NCBI GenBank assembly: GCA_944470555.2
Contig: OX104127.1
Span: forward strand, 142,928,786-142,992,785
DNA: 64,000 nt
DNA from: Heterobilharzia americana
Lineage: Eukaryota; Platyhelminthes; Trematoda; Strigeidida; Schistosomatidae
Direction: 5' to 3'
Under the pieces are notes generated by a model, which was not told the DNA's origin, ran no database searches, and worked only from the letters and a program-made list of their open reading frames with translations. Below are positions 52,250-62,667 of this stretch, piece by piece. The stretch's first letter is position 1, and each line of letters starts with the position of its first letter. A program made the position numbers and the translations under genes.

Positions 52250-52930
52250 CTAATACTCAAATGTTTGTTAATTGTACAACTGGTAACTGACTATCAATGA
52301 CATTTATTCATATTCACTACCTTAGTCTGAAGTATAGTTTACAATACAAGCAGAATGAAATGTTATTTCATAACATTAATAATTATTTTACAAAATTTCA
52401 TTTTTTGTATATTTTGGAAATGCATGAAACAAGTGGTTACAGTTCTTTCTTTTCCTTCAGTATATGCATTGAAAATTTTCTTGACTAATTTATCTTTTAT
52501 CAAACTGCATCATCAGTATATATTTATTTCTTATTTCCACATTTATTGTTCCGAAAAAAAATCTTTTATTTTGTATTACATCTGTTCATAAAAATTTCAG
52601 TTTTCCTCTAGTCATCGTTTGCTTGTTAAGTAATTCTGGTTTTATCGTGACACGTGAATTGTATACATATACTAGCTGTCAGACAAGCCAATATACAAAA
52701 TAAGTGGAATAGATTTTTTGAGGAACAGATGGTATAATAAAAATAATAGTAAGATACATATATATATATATGTAGATACGCATGTCAGATTAGAATATGA
52801 TAAACTTATGGGCATTGGGTGTTACAATGATCCTTTCATGAAGTTCACTCGTTTTCTACTCATCACTTTTCTCTTTGGTTAGGTTTTATTCACCCGTCAG
52901 TTTAAATCTGTAAACTTTTACCGATAGTCT
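52250..52930. other. No gene recognised
   Basis: Very AT-rich sequence with short open frames lacking motifs. Confidence 0.5.
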
Positions 52931-52934
52931 ACTT

Positions 52935-53310
52935 AGTGGCTAGCAGGGGAATCCAAGATGTACGTTTCGTCCTATCTGAGTCTCATCAGCTGAGTATACT
53001 TGCACCCCAGTGAATATTGTTGTTCCCACTGAGACTCGTACCCAGTAACTATTGCTTCAAACGCCAGTGTCACATTCTAGGCCACTAGGGCATGAAAGTC
53101 ACTTCTTATGTAATGAGTATCATTTTTTGATACGCGTAACTTCCCGTTGCTATGCTCCACAGAACTGTTTAGTAAACAAGCACGTCCTGGGTTCCACTAC
53201 TAGACACAGTAGACTACAATGTAATCAATAACCCGGTAGTATCAAGGCGTCTGCGCATAGGAACCCATCTGCTAACAGACGTCGAGCAATTCTACCCAGC
53301 ATACCAGAGG
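52935..53310. mobile_element. Sm-alpha copies
   Basis: A minus element (52935-53140) with hammerhead at 52955-53010: CTGATGA and GAAA are present but the first stem II strand reads GACTC instead of GTCC. It is followed by a plus 3' fragment (53160-53210, GCACGTCCTGGGTTCCACTA) and a 5' unit fragment (53240-53300). Confidence 0.6.
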
Positions 53311-53494
53311 AAATTTACAAGTATCAACAAACAAAAGCTCTTAACTACTTCAAACTTCTTAAAATTTGTTTGAGATAACTACAGTTTCAGCCAATTTCCA
53401 TTAATAATCACTAGAAAAATACATTTTCACAACCTTGTTATTCTACACAAACGCTAGACAGTTAAATACTGACGATACGTTTCATTAAAAATAA

Positions 53495-53612
53495 GTGAAT
53501 TCTAACTGCTGAGGAGTCCCATACTAGGACGAAATAGCTGTCCACTGCTCCCAGGTTTCCTTTGTTCCTCCAACTGATGTCAGTTTACGATGGATACCAA
53601 CCTGAAAATTGA
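53495..53612 (+). mobile_element. SINE-B, 5'-truncated
   Basis: It starts just upstream of the hammerhead and runs through the 3' body TTCCTCCAACTGATGTCAG to AACCTGAAAATTGAATAAA; no tRNA head. Confidence 0.7.
53500..53554 (+). ncRNA. SINE-B hammerhead motif, consensus core and stem II
   Basis: CTGAGGA (53509-53515), GTCC/GGAC with loop CATACTA, GAAA (53531-53534), TAGCTGTC, then CACTGCTCCCAGG. Core and stem II are consensus. Stem I is weakened because the upstream strand (CTAACTG) is partly replaced. Confidence 0.6.
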
Positions 53613-54049
53613 ATAAAATAGATATTTGTAATCATACTACTCACCAATAGTAAGTAGCACAACTGGAGCAATAAAGATATTTCATACCATAAAGACTAGA
53701 TATTCAGCGAAGCGAAATTTTTACCAAGCTTATTTTACAGATATACATCTTGTATATATTTGACAACCCCATGAGGGGATTCAAAATATGGATCGTAACG
53801 AAAAAACTACTTGTGGTTACAGGAGTAGCTAAAATGTGAACGATAATAAAATAAATTTTTTAATGAAAAGTTTTTATTTTGCTAAAAAATTCCAACTGTT
53901 GATATGATCACGGTGGAATGTGACCAAAATGAGAAAAAATAATAACTCAAAGATTTACTAGTAATACATTAATCCGTTCCACAATGGACAAACTTTTTAC
54001 TGATACACATAACAAAGTAGATTATGTAATAAATAGTATAATTGTTTTT

Positions 54050-54420
54050 ATATCATACCATCGTTGCTTGGACTGAATTGACCGGTCTCTATTGGCATAT
54101 GGGCTCCTGCGCGGAAGCCTCGATATTGCCTGCATTCTAATTATACTAATGATGGATCGTGGCTAGCAGTGGAATCCAGAATGAGCATTTCGTCCTATTT
54201 GGGACTCGTCAGCTGGATGTACCCGTCGCACAAGAAGTGGCTGTCATGGCTCGGTGGTGTGGTGGTTAACGTCCTGGCGTTTGGAGCAGTCGCTCCCGGG
54301 TACGAATCCCGATGGGGACAATATCACTCACTGGGGAGCAGGTACATCCAGCTGGTCAGTGAGTCCCAAACAGGACGAAATGCGCATTCTGGATTCCACT
54401 GCTAGGCACGATCCATCATT
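54050..54420. mobile_element. Sm-alpha elements joined back to back
   Basis: A 5' unit (54055-54145), then a minus hammerhead end (54168-54220), then immediately a complete plus element (54222-54418) starting GTACCCGTCGCACAAGAAG, so the two share GTACCC at the junction. The plus hammerhead carries the core insertion (CTGGTCAGTGAGTCCC). Confidence 0.7.
54168..54224 (-). ncRNA. Sm-alpha hammerhead ribozyme, core intact
   Basis: Minus strand: ATCCAG, CTGACGA, GTCC, CAAATA, GGAC, GAAA, ATGCTCATT, CTGGAT. Stem I and stem II pair fully. The cleavage triplet is ATT, which fits the NUH rule. The distal part of stem I is lost at the junction. Confidence 0.7.
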
Positions 54421-54779
54421 ACGTAACAAGTAGTTCATACCATGTATATAACTGAGAAAGGGGTTTAGAATTAAAAGATAATAAAGTATGATAAGATGAG
54501 ACATGTTGATTAAAAGAAAGCGAACTTCTTCTCTAACACAATAAGTGAAGTGACATCAGAAACTATTCAGAGTGGAAGGAGTAATAAGAAGAATAATAGT
54601 GATAGGAAAGGATTCAAAGATTAGGTTAACAAAGGAAGAAATACTCGGGTGAAATGTTATGACTAAGGTAAAACAGTGACTGTACATACTTCTTTTGCAC
54701 ACAAATACTAAAGTTTAGTTTATGAATAACCAAGTTCGACGCTGTTTTAGAAACGAAGAAAACACTCGTCAAAGAAGTT

Positions 54780-55200
54780 TAGAGTCACTATCTGGATTAT
54801 CAGTGAAGGAAATCGATCAAATGCGCTAGAATAGAACTTCTAACAGTCTTCTTTCTTTTGCATAACAAGCTGGAAAGTGTTCTTGTGTATGCACAAAGCA
54901 TTCCATGGCTACGGTTGGTGTATTTTGCTTCACAAGAGCAGATGAACTGGTAAATGCACATAGAAGCAGGAAGACGAGGGAAGAAACGTTTTTGGTTGCT
55001 AAGACAGTATTAAAGTTCTGGTTGTATTGTTTTCTCTGAGCTGGGTTGTTTAATCGTGAAGCTTTCATCGTCTTTCTAGATGTCATCAGCACTAACTTCA
55101 TACTGAGGTTAGAGAACACAATACAACCAAGACCATCCACCCGAGTTACAAATATTCTCCACTCCACTATTAAAGTTTTGTTGCCAGGGCCATTCAATTG
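54780..55200 (-). other. Unrecognised open frame
   Basis: A minus frame of 123 codons (55197-54826) starting MNGPGNKTLIVEWRIFVTRV and containing NNPAQRKQYNQNFNTVLATK and FVHTQEHFPACYAKERR. The composition is protein-like, but I see no domain, no convincing splice sites and no homologue in the window. It could be the relic of an unfamiliar element. Confidence 0.25.
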
Positions 55201-55414
55201 ATTGACCCAGGAAAACGATTCTTAAGTACATCTGATGCTTGGTCATCTTTGAATTCTAGGATCAAAAATAAAGTTGTCTTGGGAATTAAGTGACTGATGT
55301 GGTATATATCTGCCCGGCATTTTCATCAACAAAACGGCCATTTTTAACAAACCTTCTTCTTGAAAACAGTTTTGTATCTACACAATCTTAACTACAAAAA
55401 TTTCTTATTTGGTA

Positions 55415-55880
55415 ATGGAGAAAGTGAATATACTGGATTCGGGCCTCTGTGGAAACATCATCACTGGGCACTGCGGCGTAGGTATATCCAGCTGATTAGT
55501 GAGTCCCAAACAGAACGAAATGCGCGTCCTGGATTCCTCTGCTAGTCACTAAGGTCAATATAACACCATGAGTATCCGGGAGTATCGAGACATCTGCACA
55601 GGAGCCCATTTCGCAACAGAGGTCGAGCAATTCTCCCTTATATAGCATCAGGAAATTACAAGTATCATTACAACAATTGATCCCCTTTGCACAAGAGGTG
55701 GCCATTATACCTCACTGGCCTACTAAACAGAGCTCTAGCATTTGAAGCGAAGGACACCGGTTTCGATCCCCAGTGGGGATATCACTCAATGGGGTCAAAA
55801 TGGAACCCAGTTGACGAGTCCGAAATAGGACGAAGCACATGTCGTGGACTCCTCTGTTAGTCACCAAGACCAATATAACA
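55415..55880. mobile_element. Sm-alpha copies
   Basis: A plus 3' half (55440-55560) with hammerhead CTGATTAGTGAGTCCC (core-insertion type), an inverted 5' unit (55575-55640), and a plus copy (55690-55880) whose hammerhead (55800-55850) reads TTGACGA, GTCC/GGAC and GAAG, so the first core base is changed. Confidence 0.65.
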
Positions 55881-55889
55881 CCATGAATA

Positions 55890-56695
55890 TAATTTCATTT
55901 TCTGTTGTTATAATTACCTACCTATAAACATTAGTCAGTTGTTCATTTAATATTACTACTTTCCTGCATATGGATGGCTTATTTCAGCTACTTGTCGAAT
56001 ATGAAGTTGAAGGCTGAATGAAAGAAGAATATCATCTAGTTCAGTAGTTTTGAGACTAAATTGAACACTGAATGTATCCTTTAAAAAGAACTCTTTCATA
56101 TTAGCTAGTCAGTAGTTTTAAGTCTAAATGAAGCATATCAATGTATTGATATATATATGGCAGTCAGTTTTTGTGAGTAGCACACTTGTGAACAATGAAG
56201 TACCTTCTGGTGAAAACATGACTACCAAAAGCACTAAGATCTTTAATATCTTCAATAAGTTTAAATATATCACGGACAAAAAGAGTTGGATACTCGCCTA
56301 CTAACAGGTTTGAGTATATCAGCTAGCAGCCACTAAGCATTTGATGATAAGGAGAACCAGAAATATCTAGCGAAGAGGTAATGCTGCTTTCTTTATTATG
56401 GCTGATCCATAGAATTATAAACCAACCTACTGGATGCTTTTGTATAAATCAAAGGATATTGTAGAGTTGTCCTTTATTTACTTAAAGACACCTGTAAGTT
56501 AGTTCTCAGATTGTTGTGTCTTTCTGGTTTTCCCTTCAGGCTTAGCAAACTTCATCTGATCAGAGAGAACCACTAAGAGTTTAGCGATGCATTTCTGACA
56601 GTTGATTAAGAAAATAAGTCCATAACTAAGGAGACTCATGATAATACTACTGTTACTTTAAGATAATCTGAGCTGTTGTATGTGATCTGCAGTCA
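55890..56695. other. No gene recognised
   Basis: Nothing recognised. Confidence 0.5.
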
Positions 56696-56699
56696 ATAA

Positions 56700-56825
56700 A
56701 TGATTCCGAGTCCCGGTGAGAACAACATCACACACTGGGAGGCAGGTACATCCAGCTGACGAGTCCCAAATAGGACGAAATGCACATTCTGGATTCCACT
56801 GCTAGCCATTGCCCATCATTACGAT
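56700..56825 (+). mobile_element. Sm-alpha SINE, 5'-truncated at the tRNA B-box
   Basis: It begins at GATTCCGAGTCCCGG and runs to CATCATTACG; AACAACATCACACACTGGG is shared with 58.03 kb. Confidence 0.75.
56742..56802 (+). ncRNA. Sm-alpha hammerhead ribozyme, complete
   Basis: All helices are present: distal stem I GCAG/CTGC, a 4x4 internal loop, ATCCAG/CTGGAT, core CTGACGA (56756-56762), stem II GTCC/GGAC (56763-56776) and GAAA (56777-56780); the cleavage triplet is ATT. Best candidate for an active Sm-alpha ribozyme in the window. Confidence 0.8.
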
Positions 56826-56829
56826 TACA

Positions 56830-57540
56830 GATTAGTTATTAATTGGTGAGATATGACGGCAATAGTCAAGAACAGTGGGTTTGAAATGTTCAACAGCATA
56901 TGGAGATGCAGGGACAAAATCAAATTTATAAATTGCATTTCAGTGATAAATCTGTTGACTATAGAAGTCTAAACTCAAAGATAAAGCTTGTAGTTGAATA
57001 GCTGAAAGATCAATCGTAGAGAGATCAAATACATATTGATCAGGATTATTCTAAAGCTCACTTTTTATAAGAGTGACACTGATTCAACAGATATGCTGAG
57101 CGATGATGATTCATAAGTGCTAATTTCAAAATCTGTTTGGCATTATTATATCATTCAGATAGTGTACCTTACACTAATCAGTACAAAATCGTTGAAAATT
57201 AATAGATAAATATTGAATAATAAGTACCAACACTACTGAATACTCTAGATACTTCAACGGAACATGCGTAGTAGTTATCTATCTTAACTCAAAAACCAGT
57301 TGATTATGAGAATAAAATCTTGTTAAGCAATAAAAATATAACTGTCAAAGCAAATTATCTTCAAACAACTAAGCCTTTATCAATTATATTGTACTACCCA
57401 AGATAGTCTCAGAGATTAGTGAATCTGTAGAGACAGAAAACATTTGAATATGTGACTAAAGTGACACAGTATTTCTACTATCTCTTTGACTTGCTCCACT
57501 GAATGGTTAAATAATAAATTTAAACATAGGAAATAGATAA
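56830..57540. other. No gene recognised
   Basis: AT-rich sequence, nothing recognised. Confidence 0.5.
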
Positions 57541-58135
57541 GTCTGTATTGGAATATGGGCTCCTATGCAGATGCCTCGATATTACCTGTGTTCTTAGTAG
57601 TGTAATCTAGGATGCGCACTTCGTCCTACTTGGGACTCACCAGTCAGCTGGATGTGCTTGCCTCCAAGTGAGTGACACTGTTCCCACAAGGATTCGAACT
57701 CGACACCGACAGCGTCATCCACTAGGTCACGATAGCCGGTTCTTGTACAAAGGGTACTGTTTTTGGTATTATTGTGATAGGACGAAATGTGCATCCTGGA
57801 CTCCACTACTAGCCACTATCCATAATTAGAACACAGGTAGTATTGAGGCATCCGCATAGGAGCCCATATGCCAATGGAGATGGATCAATTAGGTCCAATT
57901 AATGACAGTATAATACAAGCAATAACACTAAAAACTACACCCGCCGCACAAGAAGTGGCTATCATGACTCGGTGGTGTACAGGATAACGCTCTGATATTT
58001 GAAGCAATCGGTCCTGAGTTCGAATCTCGGTGGGAACAACATCACACACTGGGAGGCAGGTACATCCAGCTGATGAGTTCCAAATAGGACGAAGCGTGCA
58101 TCCTGGATTCCATTACTAGCCACTATCCATCATTA
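57541..58135. mobile_element. Sm-alpha cluster of three copies
   Basis: A 5' unit (57545-57595) and a minus element (57595-57735) whose hammerhead has the core insertion (CTGACTGGTGAGTCCC); a short plus 3' fragment (57779-57832); and a full plus element (57835-58132) with 5' unit, CGCACAAGAAGTGGC, tRNA-like head with B-box GAGTTCGAATCTC, and hammerhead. Confidence 0.75.
58056..58114 (+). ncRNA. Sm-alpha hammerhead ribozyme, nearly intact
   Basis: GCAG, loop, ATCCAG, CTGATGA (58070-58076), GTTC/GGAC (one G-U), GAAG instead of GAAA, GCGTGCATC, CTGGAT. The final A of GAAA pairs with the U of the cleavage triplet, so G there would give a G-U pair; probably weakened. Confidence 0.65.
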
Positions 58136-58268
58136 CTATAAAACGTAGAGGTCGAACGATTCGATCCAGTAAAATAACGTAGAACCGCAAGCATATCAAT
58201 AAATAGTAATACAAAATATTCATTTCAAATATAGTTGTGTACATTGTAACTACATTGAATAGTAAATG

Positions 58269-58424
58269 TTAAATACGAGGTTTTTTATCTGTAAGGAGTG
58301 ATGATTGTGAAGATGTACTTGGTAAAGGTCCAGGGACAACAGAAACACCTGGTAACGTTGGCAACCTTGAATGCAGTTTAGCAGGAGAATTAGAACTGGT
58401 CTGAAGATTTTCCTCCTTTCCAAT
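58269..58424 (-). CDS. Gene 2, terminal coding exon, unknown protein
   Basis: A textbook acceptor on the minus strand (TTTTCTTTCATTATAG, AG at 58426-58425) opens a frame of 51 codons and a TAA stop at 58271-58269. The text is rich in Ser, Pro and Thr: IGKEENLQTSSNSPAKLHS..., ...VPGPLPSTSSQSS, ending LLTDKKPRI. It starts in phase 0, matching the donor at 62667 of the exon at 63014-62668, so the two are probably adjacent exons; the 4.2-kb intron holds Sm-alpha, SINE-B, a Penelope copy and a LINE tail. The Lys/Arg-bearing C-terminus is the only distinctive feature. No domain was recognised, and no polyadenylation signal was found nearby. Confidence 0.6.
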   Translation of the reverse strand: MGKEENLQTSSNSPAKLHSRLPTLPGVSVVPGPLPSTSSQSSLLTDKKPRI

Positions 58425-58529
58425 CTATAATGAAAGAAAACAGAAATTCCGCTGAAGAATGCAGAATTTACAGTTAACTGTGCAACTGTTCTGCCACCGT
58501 AACTATTGACTACATAATTTAGTAGCCAT

Positions 58530-58680
58530 TGTACTTGTTAGACTGTATGCATCTGAGGAGTATTCGTGAAATAAAATAGTTTATTTTGCGAATTTATTTC
58601 GTCCTAGTTGCTTTGTTAGAATTTATCAGGGATCTAAATGGATGAACTTCTTGAAGAGGTGCCTCCTTGCACAATTAAGT
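58530..58680 (+). mobile_element. Relic of hammerhead-bearing Penelope-type end
   Basis: GACTGTATGCATCTGAGGAG and TGAAATAAAAT (58541-58577) align with 61482-61516, and GGGATCTAAATG (58629-58640) with 61577-61588 and, more loosely, with 18233. The hammerhead-like order is CTGAGGA, eight bases, GAAATAAAA, but stem I and stem II pair poorly. Confidence 0.4.
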
Positions 58681-58973
58681 GACTGGATCGTGCAGTGGTT
58701 TTACGTTGCAGCAGAATAGCTACAGAACCTACGAAGGTTCATTTCTATGAGTAATGTCTGGATACTGAGTGTTTCCCATGTTAGTTGTTTACATTTATCC
58801 AAATAGCTAAGCTTTCGTCTTCTTCTCATAAGAATCTCCGTCACATCACAAAATCACACATTGAATCGTCCAATACATATATCTCAATTCTATTTGGAGG
58901 TTTGTGAGGTTTATTAACTGATTTGGGTTGGAATTCATCATCGACTGACATCAGTTGAGGAATATTGGAAACA

Positions 58974-59034
58974 TGGGAGCACTGGACAGCTGCTTCGTCC
59001 GAATAGTATAGGACTCCTCAGCAGCGCGCACCTA
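58974..59034 (-). ncRNA. SINE-B hammerhead motif
   Basis: Minus strand: GCGCTG pairs with CAGTGC (one G-U), CTGAGGA, GTCC/GGAC with a longer loop, GAAG, CAGCTGTC. The only core change is GAAA to GAAG at the base that pairs with the cleavage-site U. Confidence 0.55.
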
Positions 59035-59375
59035 TGACTCCGCCCAACCCGAGATCGCACCTAGGGGCTTTAGGTTCCATGGCCACCACGTTATCATTGA
59101 GCTACTGGGTCGCAATCCAATGGTCCACATTTCCTACTTGTCAGTTCACGACATAGCGCGACCTACATCCAATATCGTCGTTGATTAACTGTCCTCATTT
59201 TCGACTTGGTCGGCCCACTGGTCACGACTCCTCATTGGAACTTCAGGAATCACCTCTCCAAGCTAGTCACCAATGAGCACTAGAACAATTCAACTTGGGA
59301 GTGTTGTGAGGATTTAGTGATTTTTCAAGTTGGTATTCATCATGGACTGACGTTAGTTGGAAGAACATTAGAAAC

Positions 59376-59432
59376 CTGAGAGCAGTGGACAGCTGTTTCG
59401 TCCCAGTATAGGATTCTTCAGCAGTGCGCTTT
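59376..59432 (-). ncRNA. SINE-B hammerhead motif
   Basis: Minus strand: GCACTG, CTGAAGA, ATCC ... GGGAC, GAAA, CAGCTGTC, CACTGC. Both catalytic strands are intact; stem II starts with an A-C mismatch and stem I has one C-C mismatch. Confidence 0.5.
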
Positions 59433-59559
59433 CATGACCCTGTCCAACCCGGTTCATATCTCCCATTCATGTTTAGTTTACTCATTCATAAATCTATTGT
59501 ACCTTTAGGCCTATACTATAAATGATTAATCCGCTATGTCACAAGCTGGGGAAATCCCA

Positions 59560-60660
59560 GGGGTAATTTGGAGATCCATAGTTTCAAAGATATATTAGAA
59601 TTTCGTCACGAAATAGATCACGTCGACGTTTCAGATAACCACATACGATGTGAGTCGAATGATTGATACAATCTGTCAACAAATTGATCTACTACCTGCC
59701 CTAGCAGATATCTTCATGGGTTATCTTGAACAAACGCATCTGAGTTCAGTCATCAGATAAACAGCCTATTATCACAGGTACATTGATGACACCTTTGTTG
59801 TTTGCAGTGATATTAAACATGCAAGTGAGTTGTTTGACAGGCTCAATAAGGCTTATCCTAACATTAATTTAAGAAGGAATATGAACATAACAATGAGTTC
59901 GGTTTTTTTGGACTTCAACGTGAGAAGAAGAATTGATGATACCATAGAAAAGACCATTCACAGAAAAGATACGTGGACTGAACAATATCCTAACTATAAC
60001 AGTTTCTGTCCTTTCAGCTATGAATATGATTTAATCAGAACACTACAACAGAGCTACAAAATTATGTCTGCGGATAAGTCAGAGGACGAACTAAGCATTA
60101 CTGAGAAGTGTCATCGAGAAAATGAATATCCTAAGAGATTTATTATGAAGTATGAAAAAAAAATAGTGGAAAAGAAGAAGGTTTTTGTACACTTTACATC
60201 CAAGAGAGATGCAATATCTAGGAGAAAAGACACAAGAATCAAAAGAGCACTGAGAATGAGCTTCCTTGCAGCTTAAATTGTATCAGTATATAATACCATA
60301 TAATCGCTGAACCAGTAAAAATTATGTAATTACCCTGCTCATGTTACCCTCCAATTGTATTTATGAATTAACGTGCACTTATGGTAGCAAGTACATTGAA
60401 AGGATTGAGAGGAGGGCATCCATTCGGTTCACTGAGCTTGAGAGGAAGTGAAATCTAATCGGTGTAGTTGCTAGACACGTCGTAAAAACAGGATATTAGG
60501 TTGAAACCTCGAGTATTTTTAAGATAATAAAAGTACAGAAAAGGTGTGGACCATTATGCTTCGCAGAAGCAATCGCAACAAAACGCTTTCAACTTGACCT
60601 TTGAACACAAAAGGAGTGTGTGGTTAATCTCTCACTACCTTGGTAAATATACTTTAATCC
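59560..60660 (+). pseudogene. Penelope-like element, RT and endonuclease, decayed
   Basis: LPALADIFMGYLEQTHLSSV (59695-59755) is the block before motif C. Motif C follows as YYHRYIDDTFVVCSDIKHAS. The open frame 59830-60276 carries LFDRLNKAYPNINL, VFLDFNVRRRIDDT, KTIHRKDTWTEQYPNYNSFC, PFSYEYDLIRTL, ENEYPKRFIMKYEKK and RRKDTRIKRALRMS. After a stop, the endonuclease remnant reads CTYGSKYIERIERRASIRFTE (60372-60440), where the canonical YIGRT has become YIERI. The end near 60590-60640 (CVVNLSLPW) matches the 39.1-kb and window-start copies. Same family as 39060-40085. Confidence 0.75.
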
Positions 60661-60844
60661 TGTCTCATGTTCATTTTGTGTATATTTTTCCTTTCTTACA
60701 TTTCTTACCTCTGTATAACTGACTCTTCGACATGTCATATGGGTTATCAATCATTATGTTGTGCAACTTAAAATAATTGAATTCCCATGTTTGAAATATT
60801 TTATGTTCTAATAACTAATGTACTTTGACGGTAATTTACTTGGT

Positions 60845-61440
60845 TGTGGTTAGCAGAAGAATCCAGGATGTGTGTTTCGTTCAGTTTGGGACTCACTCGT
60901 TGGCTGGATGTACTTGCACCCCAGTACGGAGTAATGTTGTTCCCAGCGAGGCTCGAACCCCGTACCTATCACTTCAAACGTCAGGGGTTATCCACCAGGC
61001 CACTGAGGCACGATAGCCCACCTCTTGAACAATGGGTATCAGTTATAACTTTTTGCTGATGTACTTGTAATTTTCTGTTGTTTTACTGCATCGTATTGTT
61101 CGTCTTTGGGATACATGCTCTTATTCGGATGCCTCGATATTACCTGAATGCTAAGCTAAGCATGGTAATTTACTTGCCTCAATGACCTAGTGGATAACGC
61201 CCTGACATTTGAAGGATAAATACGAGATTCGAATCTCAGTGGGAACAACACCACTCACTGGAGTAGAGGTACATCCATCCGACGAGTCTCAAATGGAACG
61301 ATAAGCGTGTCCTGGATTCTTCTACTAGCCATAACAAGTAAATTACCGTAATAAACATTCAGGCAATATCGAGGCATCCACATAAGAGGTCATATGCCAA
61401 TTAGAGGTCGGACAATTCGACCCAGTAAAATACAACAACG
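60845..61440. mobile_element. Sm-alpha cluster
   Basis: A minus element (60845-61160), full length with tRNA head and 5' unit, whose hammerhead shows the core insertion (CCAACGAGTGAGTCCC). A plus element (61170-61335) follows, with head GACCTAGTGGATAACGCCC and a dead hammerhead (CCGACGA, GATA). An inverted 5' unit is at 61365-61430. Confidence 0.7.
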
Positions 61441-61459
61441 GAGGATATAAGTGCACCAA

Positions 61460-61600
61460 CAAAAAGTTACATTGTACTTATAGACTGTATTTAACTGAGG
61501 AGTATTTGTGAAATAAAGTGAGGATACCATTTTATCCTGCAAATTTGATTCTTTTTGCTTTGTCTAAGTTTTATCCAGGGATCTAAATGCAGTAGATTCT
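61460..61600 (+). mobile_element. Relic of hammerhead-bearing Penelope-type end
   Basis: CTGAGGA (61495-61501), GAAATAAAGTGAG (61510-61522) and CTGCAAATT (61537-61545) correspond to the motif order at 789-835. Stem I is poor. The flank GGGATCTAAATGC is shared with 58.63 kb. Confidence 0.4.
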
Positions 61601-61884
61601 GTCTAGCCCAGTAAAATAATATCATATGCTTAAATCTAGTAGATATTGTAATATCTCCTGCTAGTATAGATTTACAAGACATTCTGATACTTGCTAGTGA
61701 CGCTGAGATCAACTTGAAAACCTCAGAAATCAATATGAAAGAATATTCTTCAACTGTGTATTCAACAACCATTAGAGTAGTTGAAGTAGATACTTAGCTT
61801 ATGTAAGCTGTTTCATGCTACACAACTTTCTGTTTCTGTGTTAACTCGATGGACAAAACTGTCTCGGGTAAACTTGGTGATCGT

Positions 61885-62148
61885 GAGGAAAAATACTCAA
61901 CGATGACATTGGGTGATGGTCGCGCTATATCATGAACTGACGGAAGTTAGAAATATGGACCATTGGATTCTGACCTAGTGGCTCAATGGTAACTTACAGG
62001 CCACAGAACCTCAAGGGGGGGGCAATGAGTGCACACTTCTGAGGAGTCCCATACTAGGTCGAAAAAGCTGTGTGCAGTGCTCCCAGATTTCTAATGTTCC
62101 TCCAATTGATGTCAGTCCATTATGAATGCCAAATTATCTTTTTGTTCA
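61885..62148 (+). mobile_element. SINE-B, near full length
   Basis: 5' body (CAACGATGACATTGGGTGATGG, 61899-61920, in part), tRNA-like head GACCTAGTGGCTCAATGG (61972-61989) with the B-box replaced by a G run (62015-62022), hammerhead, and 3' body ending ATGCCAAATTATC. Confidence 0.7.
62028..62086 (+). ncRNA. SINE-B hammerhead motif with altered cleavage site
   Basis: CTGAGGA (62039-62045) and GAAA (62060-62063) are present. Stem II GTCC/GGTC has one mismatch, and the cleavage region reads TGTGTGCAGTGC instead of TGTCCAGTGC. Confidence 0.45.
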
Positions 62149-62397
62149 GAAAAAACAGTGCTGCATATCATCTATCCCTAAAAATATAAGGTCTCAGGTG
62201 ATATATAAGATACCAAAAGAATGTCAACCTGTAATGGAATAGGCAAAGAATGTCATATTCATCAAAAAAGTAATTGTGGTAGAGGTTTATGTTCTCATAC
62301 GATTAGTAAAAACATCCTCTAACCCATTATACATAGGCTAAAATCTAGGAGCATAGCATAACATCAAAATTAATACGTTCCTTTAAATGAAATGCAT

Positions 62398-62600
62398 TAT
62401 TATTATTATTAGTCCCTTGGGTTCCTAATGGAACATAGGGCTTCAGTAGCACGTCTCCAGTGCACTCTGTTCTCTGCGAACTTTTGAACCTCGCTCCACG
62501 ACAGCCCAGAAGCTCTCATTTCCTCCTCGCACGATCCCTCCATGTCACCCTCGGACGTCCAGCTCGTCGCTTCCCATGGGGATTCCACTCGAGGGCCTGA
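62398..62600 (-). mobile_element. RTE-type LINE, 3' end only
   Basis: ATT tail, then the complement of the conserved terminus (AGTCCCTTGGGTTCC) and of the GKRRAGRPR/CEEEM region up to CTCGAGTGGAATCCCCATGG. It lies in the gene 2 intron, about 70 bp from the exon at 62668. Confidence 0.75.
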
Positions 62601-62667
62601 AATAGAATACTAGAATATAATAGGCGATTAAATTAATCACATAACTAGATTTTTAAAAATATCTTAC

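Larger units (their letters stand above)
58905..59475 (-). mobile_element. Two SINE-B copies, minus
   Basis: First copy 58905-59180, nearly full length: 3' body, hammerhead, tRNA-like head (complement of GACCCAGTAGCTCAATGATAACG) and 5' body. The second, 59320-59475, is 5'-truncated after the hammerhead. Between them lies the shared 100-bp segment seen at 2645 and 13740. Confidence 0.7.
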
